NCBI GenBank assembly: GCA_001584585.1
Contig: LSYV01000010.1
Location: 692,091-739,563 of the forward strand
Direction: 5' to 3'
From: Gonium pectorale
Lineage: Eukaryota > Chlorophyta > Chlorophyceae > Chlamydomonadales > Volvocaceae
DNA: 47,473 nucleotides
The notes below the pieces were generated by a model. That model saw nothing but the letters and a program-made list of their open reading frames with translations, was not told the origin of the DNA and searched no databases. Numbering within the stretch: the stretch's first letter is position 1; every line of letters begins with the position of its first letter. A program made the position numbers and the translations under genes. This document shows, in pieces, positions 23,101-33,168 of this stretch.

Positions 23101-26100
23101 CCCACCCAGCCACTCGCCCGCCCAGCCGCCCGCCCACAGGGAACGTCCTTGGCCCCCCCCCCCGCCCAGCCGCCCGCCCCACCCGTGTACTTGTAGTTCC
23201 ACACCAGGCTGGTCTGCCGAGCCTCCACGAACGACCCGGGGGTCCGCTCGCAGAAGTAGTCGAGCACGCAGCGCGCGGCCGCCAGCCCGCGGGGGGAGGG
23301 GGAGGTCGAGGGTGAGGCGGAGGGGAGGGCGGACGGCGGCAGCGAGGCGGGCGGGCCGCCGGGCAGCCAGCGCCAGCCGCGGGGCAGCGGCGGCTGAGGT
23401 GGCTGAGACGCGGTCGGGTGGCCGGAGGAGGAGGAGGGGGAGTATGCCGCCTGCCGCGCCGGCACCGTTGTCGCTGCCGCCGCCGGAGCCCCTCCGCTGT
23501 CGTCGTCGCCGTCGAGCGCCTCCGGCGGCACCGGCGGCCGCACCAGCAGTCCGTTCTCCGCCGCCAGCCACGCGCCCGCCAGCTGCCGCCCCGCCAGCGC
23601 CTCCATCCGCCCCGCCTCACAGCCACCCATCAGCACCACCACGTTGGCCGGATCCTGTCCACACATACAGATACAGATTACAGGCTCCCCAGAGGGGCTG
23701 TGTCCACGGGCGGCAGGTGATGCGTGGTTGGATCCGCATCGCAACGGTACGGCGGTACGGCAGTGGGGCTGTTGCCTCTGGTGTGGTGGAGAGAGATGAA
23801 TGTGAGCAGCAAGTCGTCATGCCTTGTCAGTCCATCCCTGCCGCCAGACCGCGGAACTGACACGGCGCCCTCTGTGCCCCCCCCCCGCTCCGCCTCGCGC
23901 GCCACAAATAGAACTGGCTGTCCGTCCCCCACATCGTTAAATGCGCCCACGTAACATCTGCGCCCAGCGCCCAGCGCCCTAACCCGCCCACCCATCCACC
24001 CCAGAATGCCTTTGCAAGCTCGCCCACCTCAGCACGATGCGCGTCCGCAGCAGCCCGCAACACAAGCACGGCAGCACCCCTCCCCCCCCGCATGGGGCCT
24101 CACCCGGCACAGCCGCCCCAGCGCCGCCATCATCCGGGGGTCCACTCGGGCGGCCGTCAGCAGTGGGGGCCCGCGCTGGGGCCGCCGCCGTTCGCTGCTG
24201 GGGGCGTCATGGCGGCGGCACGGCACGGGAAGAGTGTTAGGGGGCGGGTGAGCGGGCTCGGGTCCGGAGACTAGGGGCCAGAGGCAGCGGGAGGAGCCCC
24301 CGGTTGGTGGGCGCGGAGGCGGACATCGGCGCGACCGGCAGCGACCGTCTCGCCCAATGGAGCTGCATCCCCGCTGCTCCGATGGTCCCCACACCGGAAG
24401 ACTGAAAAAACGATAACCAGAAACGGGGAAGGCACTGAAACCTTCCAGCATTAACTCCATCTATTGATGTGATCGATGTGCACCCACATACCGCACAATC
24501 CCGCCCGGTGTTGTGCCGTGCTCCCCCACTCATCCAGCCCCCCCCCCTGCCAGCGCACCGGCTCGAAGGCCCCGCCGCCGCTGCCGGCCCCACCGGCCCC
24601 GCCGCCGCCTCTCCGCCCGCCGTGAGCACTGCGCTGTAGCTGAGCACGAACAGCCGCCGCCGGCTGCTGCCGTACGCCTCCAGCACCTGCCGTACGTCGA
24701 GCTGCGTGGTGCGGGCCACCCGCCGTTGATTGTGTGGGTGCGGGGGCGGGGGCGGGTGTACAGATGCAGATTCAGATCACGGGCACGCCACACAGGGGCT
24801 GCAGGCCACACGAGCCGGTTGGCTCCCGACCCGCCGTAGCCATAGCGGGGTGGGGGCTGAGGCGGCCGGCCGGGAGCAGCGCGTGAGGGTGCACGGTGCA
24901 GGGCCGAGGCCGGCCATCCAGCGCATCCTTGTGACCAGATGGGCGGTGTACGACATAGCCGTACACGGCTTGCAGCCTCGGCCCGTACCCCCACGGGCAC
25001 GTCGGGGCTTGTCCCCGGGGCGGCGTGGGGTTGGAGGGGGGTTTTCACGGGGGGGGGGGGCGGCATCCGCCCGGGCGGCCGCAAATGACCCTGGCTCTGA
25101 AACCTGATGCGGGCAGACGCCACCGCAACACCGTCCCCCCTAGCCCGGCACACACATGCTGTGCATGCACTCTTCCGCAAGGGGAGGGGGCAGGGGGGGG
25201 GGTAACGGGGGGAAGACACATCGGCACACGCGCGTGCCGGCTGCCGGCTGGGTTGCTTGCTGGCTGGCTGGCTGCCCGTCTGCTGGCCATGGCTTTGCGC
25301 ACGCTGTTTTTTTGCGCCGTAGCGCACGCACCTGCGGCGCCGCCGCCCTGCCGCGCAGGTCGGCCTCGATGTGGGTGTCGTTGAGCTCCGACAGGAAGGT
25401 GTCGGCCCAGTGCTGCGCGGTGTGGGTCTGCGAGAGGGGTGGGGGAGAGGAAGGAGGGATGGGGCGGGGAGGGATGGGGCGGGGTGGAGCGCAATGCGGC
25501 GGGCGCACCGGTGGGCGCACTGAGCGCCACAAGCCGTACGCTGGACTCGCTATGTGAAGGATGCCCTTGACAGCCACCACCACGAGCACGCACGCAACGG
25601 ACCAGGTCCCCCTTGCTCACCCCGCCTCCAACTGGAGCCTCATGCGCTCCACCCGACCCTTCCGCGGCCCCGCACGTACATACGCCCTCCGGTTCCTCTC
25701 CCGAGTCCCCGCACGTCCACCCGCCCCCCCACTCCCCCCCCCCGCGGCCCCCACCAGCACGTGCGCATAGTTGGAGGCGTGTCGCTCGCGCCGCTCCTCG
25801 GGCCCCATGTTGAGCGCCGCATGCAGCGCCCCCNNNNNNNNNNNNNNNNNNNNNNNNNNNNNNNNNNNNNNNNNNNNNNNNNNNNNNNNNNNNNNNNNNN
25901 NNNNNNNNNNNNNNNNNNNNNNNNNNNNNNNNNNNNNNNNNNNNNNNNNNNNNNNNNNNNNNNNNNNNNNNNNNNNNNNNNNNNNNNNNNNNNNNNNNNN
26001 NNNNNNNNNNNNNNNNNNNNNNNNNNNNNNNNNNNNNNNNNNNNNNNNNNNNNNNNNNNNNNNNNNNNNNNNNNNNNNNNNNNNNNNNNNNNNNNNNNNN

Positions 26101-29100
26101 NNNNNNNNNNNNNNNNNNNNNNNNNNNNNNNNNNNNNNNNNNNNNNNNNNNNNNNNNNNNNNNNNNNNNNNNNNNNNNNNNNNNNNNNNNNNNNNNNNNN
26201 NNNNNNNNNNNNNNNNNNNNNNNNNNNNNNNNNNNNNNNNNNNNNNNNNNNNNNNNNNNNNNNNNNNNNNNNNNNNNNNNNNNNNNNNNNNNNNNNNNNN
26301 NNNNNNNNNNNNNNNNNNNNNNNNNNNNNNNNNNNNNNNNNNNNNNNNNNNNNNNNNNNNNNNNNNNNNNNNNNNNNNNNNNNNNNNNNNNNNNNNNNNN
26401 NNNNNNNNNNNNNNNNNNNNNNNNNNNNNNNNNNNNNNNNNNNNNNNNNNNNNNNNNNNNNGCAGTCCAACGCAGAGCACCCGCCGTCGCACCCACCTGC
26501 GCCGCGCCCGCGAACTCGGACAGCAGAAGCACGCCGGGCGGCTCGGGGCCGCTGCCGTCGCCCTGGCACGCAACAAACTCGTAGCTCACCTGCACGGCAG
26601 TACGGCAGTACGGCGCACAGCACACTCACACGAGCGGCCGCTCACGGCAGGCAATGATTGCAAAGGCCGAGCATGCGCGCAGAGCACGTTGGCGAGCAAA
26701 CGGCGAGCCTCGTTTTCCCCTGCCGGGAGTTGCTGCGCTATCCGTCAGCACCCGGACCCGCACCCGCACCCGCACCTGCACCTGTACCCAGCCAGCCAGC
26801 TGCTGCCCAATCGCCCGCCCGCCCCTCCCCACGTCTCCCCAGGGTCCCAGCCTGTCCAAACCGTCAACCACCGTAACTGTAGGCCCAACTGACCAACCGC
26901 CCAACTGACCAGGTTCATGCCGTCCCGCAGCGAGGTGACCAGCGCCACGTCGGTTGCGCCGTACAGCGCCACCAGCTGGCTGAAGGCCAGGCACGTGTCC
27001 AGGTAGTGGATGGGCACGTGTGTCAGGCTGCCGTACAGACCGTTGACGCGGCCGACGATCTCGTGCACGATGCTGTACGAGGGGGGAAGGCGGGGGAGCG
27101 ATCGCATGTGTGGCTCCCCTCATTGCAGCGTCTCACTGATCGCGCAAATTACACACACAAACACACACACGCCCACGTTCACGCGCGAAATGTCGCGGGA
27201 GTCGGGTCCAGGGGGGGGTAGCCGGGCTGTGCACGTACGGTGCGAAGGTCGCAGAGTTGAGGAGTACCGGCCGACCGAGCCGGCCAACAGGCCAACGGGG
27301 ACGCCTGCCCGTCCTCGCTCGTAACCCTGACGCCCTGCATCCCTGACGCCCCCACATGGATGGAGGACCCTGGACCAGCTGCAGAGCACGCCAGGCGATG
27401 CGACACCCTTCCCTCATTCCTCCCTCCCTCCCATACAGTTACAGGTACAGAGTGTGCCCCACTATGTGGTGGGACGTCATGTGGTCACACAGTCCGTTCG
27501 GACACATACCACCATACCGCGATGGGTTGCGCGCTGCGCCTCACCTGCTGAGGTGCTGGTACTCGGGGACGTCCGTACGGGAGGGTACGGCGATCTGCAC
27601 CAGCACCACCTGAGGGGGGCGACCGGCGTGCGTGCGGGCCGAGAGCGGGCGAGTGCAGCAGCCGGGCGGCGCAGAGGGCAGGTCGTGGAGCACCATGACA
27701 CGGTCAGGGCCGAGAGCAAGCCCATTCTTTACGCGCCTTGCTCGTACGCGCGCTGGGTTGGCAGGTGCCAGGGCCCGCACCGCCACCCCACACAGGCGTT
27801 GCTGGCCCGCTTGGGAACGAGGCCCGCTTGGTCAACGCTTGACGACACCGTCACGACGACGACGAAATCCCTCAGCCACCGACAGCCGCTTGGTCGCCAG
27901 CCGACCGCGAAAACCTCCAGGCTCCAGCACAGAAACTCTAAGACCCAGTCCAGCCCGCAGCCGGACTGCCATCCCCCGGCTCGCGGCCCCCACCCCAGGA
28001 AGCCGGAACGCACCTTGTCCCTCCAGTAGGGCTGCTCCTCCAGCAGCTTCTCGAACGCGAGCAGCTTGTGCGGCAGGCCCTTGATCGGGTCAAGCCGGTC
28101 AACGCCCAGCACTATCTGCGTGCGTACGGACCACGGCATACGACGTACGGCGTCGCGTCACGTACTGTAGCCTAGGCAAAGTAAAGAGTTACATGGAGAC
28201 GGCAGCTGCCCAGCGAACATGGCAGAGGCGTAATGCGCCTCCACCGTCTCCAGACGTGTGTGATCAGCCCATTTCCCGCCTCAAGTCCCATCATTGCACA
28301 CACATAACAACAGATGCAGGGAGCTGTACGATATCTTTGTACCTTGCGCCCCACGAAGCGGGTCCTCAGCGCTGCCACCTGCCGTACCACATCGGGGTCG
28401 GCCGCCGCGCGCACGAAGCGGCAGGTCTCGATGCCGATGGGGAAGGTGCCCACGCGGGTCAGCGACCCGTGGGTCTCTACGCCTGCGCGCGGCGGCACGG
28501 CGCCAGGAGTAAAACGTTCGGGACGCCAAGTTCAAGACATTGCGGGGTGTGCACACGGCAGGGACCGGGCGGAACGTACGGGAGGTGAACAGGGCGCCAC
28601 CAACCGCCAACCGCCAGCCCCCATGGCCCCAACCAACGCCACGGCCGCGCACGTGCGGACGGCGGCGATCAAGAGAAGCTAGCGACTCAAACCCAACTAA
28701 CCCAACCAATCCAACCAACACGCCCGCGCACCCACCCTCGGGCGTGCCCTCCAGCCCCAGAATGCGGGCGCACGCGGAGATGAAGTGGCGCGCGTAGTCG
28801 TAGGTGTGAAAGCCCACCAGGTCGGCCGCCAGCACGCCGGACAGGATCTGTACGTGAGCGGTCGGGCGGAATGGTCCCCACACAGTGGCGGCGGCGGGAA
28901 CAAGTGTGGCGGTGTGGGATGCGTGGCGGTACGGGTGAGAACCAGCTCCGTTCTCCCCTGCGTTGCCCTGCGCCGAGTGCATAATGTCCGTCAGCCCGTT
29001 GCGCGGTCAGCGCAGGCTGGAGGGGGGCCTGCGTTATGGACCCGCAAGCCGGCCCGTGCGGGACTGAGTTGGCGAAAGCGGGAAGCCCCTGACGTACAGC

Positions 29101-32100
29101 AGCCTCGGGACAGCCTCGCACTGGACGCACCAGAGACGGAGAAAGACCAGCCCTGCCTCCGCGTCTGCCGGCCCGCCTGGCCTGGCTGCCGCCCGCAGTG
29201 CGAGCTGCCGGGGCCAGCAGGGCTCACCCACAGGCGGCTTTCGCCACCGCCGCCGCCGCCGCTCACCTGTTCTCGGACCGGCAGCGCCCGGTACACCTCG
29301 GATGAGGGGAAGGGCGTGTGCAGGAAGAAACCCACCCTCATCTGCGAGGACGGGGATGTGATGGGGAACCGGGCAGACGGGGCGGTCCTGCCGCAAGGTG
29401 CAGGACACAGCATGTATGTCCACAAGATGATGCCGACTGCTGAGCCGTGCGGTCCGCTCCAGCCGCCGGTCCTTGCCCCGTATGCGTGAGTGGGAGGCAT
29501 GAGCGGGAGACCGGGGCTGGACGACCTGCTGACGGCCAGCCATTGACACACGCAGGCTGCGGCGATGGGCCGATGGCACCGCCCTCGAGCGGCTCTGCCG
29601 CCTCGACATGTGCTGCCGCTTTACCGTCTGCTGCCGGTGCTGCCATGGGCCGGCAAGGGTCGCCAGGGGCTGTGCACTGCAGTCGTCGCTGGGGCTGATG
29701 GGGGCTCGCCTCGTCCATCCCCTGGCTTTAGCGCCCCCAGATTTGACGGGCGTGTACCTTGTACTCTAGCTCTCGAGGAGCATGCTGCCGTTGCTGTTGC
29801 GGCTTCGGTCTCGGCCGGATCAGCGGTGGCATGCTCCTCTGCCCGGGCCATCGTGGCGCGCGCAGAGTCGGGGTCTAGATAGCAAGGCCAGGGAATCACG
29901 GGGTTGAGGCACCAGCTGGACCCCGCACGACATCGCATCCGCACCCTCCCTCCCGCCCTACCCGCCCCTGCCAACCCCACCCCACCTTGGGCACCGCCCG
30001 CTTGAGTATGCCGGGCAACAGCATGAGGTGGTAGTCGTGCACCCACACCATGTCCGCCGACCCGTGGGTCGCTAGCACCGCGTCCGCAAAGCGCCCGTTG
30101 GCCTCCACGTACGCGCCCCACTGAGCCGCCTGACCGCACGTTTGCCACGTTTGCCACATGCATGAGATGGAGAGCAAGGGGTGAGGGCGCGATGCACGTT
30201 TGGCAAGTTTACCACGTACACGAGGAGGGGAGGCAGGCGAGGGGCGGGTGCATAGCTAGGGTGGGCGGGATCCTGCTGCCGAAGATAGGGAGCACGGGTC
30301 CCCGCCGTGACGCAGAGCCAGGCGCGTTACATGCGGCATACATTGTGTGCATGTACATCGCGCACGGGTGTACGGCACAGTACGTAATGCCGTGCAGAAA
30401 CTACACATACACCCGGTGTGCTATCATTGCCATGTGCATGGTTCGTTTGCACACGGCGGGTACGGGCTGCACACCCCCAACCCCACCTGGCTGCTGGCCT
30501 GCTGCTCGGCGCTGCGCGCCCAGCCCTCCAGGGAGGGCGGGTCGTAGTGGAAGAGCTGCCACAGCACGCTGTTGCAAAAGCCCTTGTAGAACAGGTCCAT
30601 CTGGCGCGCGGGGGCGGGTGTGGGGGCGGTGCAGTACATAGGGGGGCCAGGGAGGGCGCGGGGAACCTGTGTAAGCTGTGTAACCGGGAACGGAACGGGC
30701 GTCGAGGCACACTGCGGCCAAGATCTGTTAGTTGCGGCAGCCCGGGTCGGATCGATGCACCGACCATTAAGATCAGCTCTAGGGCAGCATTTGTACGTAC
30801 GCCTTCCCTGACTCTCTCGCCGTCGAATACCCCGTTCCACTCCGCTTTGCCACCCTTCGCCGTCTCTATCGCTCCGTGCCAGATCCCCCTTGAACATCCC
30901 CGCGCGCCACAGGAACTACCGTACCGCGGTATCTTCCCCTCCAACCCGCACGCCCCCCGCCCCCGCCCGTCCCCCTCGCCACCCTGGGCCCACCAGCTTG
31001 CTCTCCAGCCACACCGGCTCGTAGCCGTCACGCCGGAGCAGCTCCGTCAGGCGGTTGCGGTCGGACCCCGGCGGCAGCCACACGCCTGCGGGAGTGGCGG
31101 CAAAACACGATTGGTCTGAGTTCGAACCCTCACATGGCAAGCCGCCGCTTGGCAGTCCTTGGTTTCCCCTAGCGGAGCCTTGCACTGATGCCACCCCACG
31201 CGCCTGACCCCCGCCACGGGGCCATCGGGGGGGAGCGCTCCGACGACGGCTGGTCAGCCGCCCGGCGCGGGTCGATGGCACCCACTCACACGCCCCCCGC
31301 TCTTCCCGTCCCGTCCGTCCCACTCGTCCCTCCATTCAGCCCCTTGGTCAACCGGCACAAACCGCATCCCCCCGTCGAGCCGTCACCCAAACGTAGCGAG
31401 GTTCTCCCGCCCAGCCCACTCGTGGCACCAGCCGCTCGCGCGTCCGGCCATCAACTGAAAACGGTACATCAAGACGTTTCAAAAACGGCAAAGTGGGATT
31501 CACCGCGTCCACTCACCCACCCACCCACCCACCCAGGGCACCCCATCAACCGCTCTGGGGCTGGCTGGCCCGGCTGGCTCACCCGCCCGTCTCACCCGGC
31601 CAGCCGATCCACATGCTGCTGCGGAAGCCCAGGCCCCGCAGAGCCGACACCAGGCCGCCAGAGCTGGCCTGCACATGCGCAGGGACACACAGGCAGGCGT
31701 ACGGCACAGGTTCGTACGGCAGACGCACAATGCATGGTGCACAGCAGCGCGGTCGTCCTGCGGTCCATGCCGGCGGAACCGACCTTTGGCGCGCGCATAC
31801 GTATCAAATAAAAATATGCGTTGTATAGTTAGGCGCGTGCTAAATATTAAGACGTATAGCCGTCCGTGCGTGGCGAAGTTTGCGGGCCGGAGGGCAGGCG
31901 CCCTGATGCAACGGCGGTGCGCGACATTCCGTGCAGCAGGAGCACGTGTGTGCCTTGCTTGCGTGCAAAACATCACCTGGGACACGCAAGGGTTTACGCT
32001 GCCGTACCTTGAGTTGCCATTCGCCGCCGGGGGCGTCCTGGACGCACGTGACCGGCAGGCGGTTGGCGACAACCACCAACCGGAACGGCCTTTCTACCAA

Positions 32101-33168
32101 CTCCGAGACCGCAGCCGTCATGAAGTCGCCGTCGGCGCCGCTCGCCGCGGACGCCGCTGCCGTCGCTTGCGGCGGCGGCGGCGACGGGGACGGCGACGGC
32201 GAGGTTGACGGGGACGGCGACAGGTACGGAGTAGGCGGCGCGGCCGCCGCCGCTGCAGCGGCGGCTGGGCCGGGCTTCGGCACCGTCGACGCCGCCCACT
32301 TTTGAACGGCCGGCAGCGGCGGCGACAGCGGCGGTGGGGGCGGTGGCGGCGACAGGGGTGCCTCCTCCGGCGTCCAGTTGAAGGCCTGGTGGCTGCGGCA
32401 GCGGCGGAAGCGCTCCTGGAGCAGCCGCCCTGAAAGCAGTGGGCAGTAGCAGCAGCAGCGGGGGAAAGAGGCGCCGGGGCGGGGACGTGTCGGAAGGCCT
32501 CGGACGGAGTCGAACGCAGGCACAGGATGCTTGGAAGACAGATCTCCGAGCTGCGACCAGTCCCACGACGTGACTCATGTGGCCGTATGACCATAAATGC
32601 GGCTGTGAGGGGCAGTGGGTGAGCACAGCCCCCGGCCCACAGCCTGGACCAAACGGCGCATTGGGACGCAGCACCAGCTGTAAATGCAACAGCGCATGGA
32701 CCCGCAATCGTCGGAGCTGCACTCACCCACGCGCGAGGTTGAGGCCTGCAGCGCCGGCGGCAGAGGCGCGGCAGCGCCGGGAAACGGTGCTGCACCGGCG
32801 GCGGCAGCGGCCTGCGGCTGATGCCGTGCCAGCGCAGTCGCGGCGGCGGGTCCCGCCGCCGCGGCCGGCACCATCACTGACGGTGGCGGTGGCGCCGCCA
32901 CCGCCGGCGCAGTGCTCCGACGCCGGTACGGCAGCGCGCTGCCCATCTCGCTGCCGCTGCGCTCCACCGCAACTGATGGCGCCGACGCCAGCGGCGGCGG
33001 CGGCGGCGGCCCCGCCAGAGACGGTCCCGTGTGTTCCATCGGCGCCGTCGCGGGGCACGGCAGTGCCGACACGGCCACTGCGACTGGCTGTCCGTCGCGA
33101 GGTGGCGGCTTGATGGCGGGGTCGGCCGCTCTCCACCCAAGAGGCTCCTCAGGCGCGCCGCCCCGCAT
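19406..33168 (-). CDS. TPS1: Class I trehalose-6-phosphate synthase with inactive phosphatase-like domain (interrupted by gap)
   Basis: Makes trehalose-6-phosphate from UDP-glucose and glucose-6-phosphate. Exons in coding order: 32727-33168, 32008-32429, 31596-31668, 30994-31085, 30487-30600, 29986-30129, 29267-29341, 28736-28847, 28343-28482, 28014-28115, 27545-27609, 26910-27072, 26497-26589, gap, 25755-25833, 25332-25427, 24559-24701, 24104-24197, 23183-23654, 22611-22717, 21412-22317 and a tentative 19406-20197; phases agree where testable. The N-terminal extension is Pro/Ala-rich with RLLQERFRRCR, like plant TPS1. Synthase residues are present: ANRLP (Arg 271), WIGWPG, LFHY, HDYHL (Asp 413), VDRLDPIKG (Arg 545, Lys 550), RDGMNL and VSYEF (Glu 652). 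The phosphatase-like domain lacks the nucleophile motif (LSYSAVLT instead of LDYDGTLT) and has CGHLTPRDEDMF. It keeps WLAAENG and SLVWNYKY. This pattern is that of Arabidopsis TPS1. The start is uncertain: the frame stays open to 33612, but a strong acceptor at about 33184 argues for the ATG at 33168. Confidence 0.88.
24380..24450 (-). repeat. Dispersed repeat element, member C, in a TPS1 intron
   Basis: The minus strand reads AATGCTGGAAGGTTTCAGTGCCTTCCCCGTTTCTGGTTATCGTTTTTTC (positions 24406-24454). GCCTTCCCCGTTTCTGGTT is identical to 19248-19266 of member B. It lies in the intron between the exons at 24559-24701 and 24104-24197. Confidence 0.5.
25834..26461. other. Assembly gap (628 N)
   Basis: A run of N inside TPS1. 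From family alignment it removes the segment between the SEFAGAAQ part of the synthase domain (exon ending 26497) and the ALNMGPEERRERH part (exon 25755-25833). That is the usual LGAGALLVNPW region. Real gap length is unknown. Confidence 0.99.
26750..26789. repeat. CACCCG hexanucleotide repeat in a TPS1 intron
   Basis: About six imperfect hexamers (ACCCGC/ACCTGC) in the intron between the exons 26910-27072 and 26497-26589. It forms a C-rich, transcribed-strand G-rich microsatellite. Confidence 0.8.
31512..31534. repeat. (CCAC)n microsatellite in a TPS1 intron
   Basis: A simple run of CCAC/CACC units, about five copies, in the intron downstream of the WIGWPG exon (31596-31668). No functional role is visible. 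Confidence 0.85.

Noticed and set aside
25640..26629. Long ORFs running through the N block.
   Set aside because: They are open only because Ns carry no stop codons.
31105..31135. GAGTTCGAACCCTCA, resembling a tRNA T-arm.
   Set aside because: The T-stem does not pair properly, no A box or cloverleaf is found on either strand, and it lies inside a TPS1 intron.
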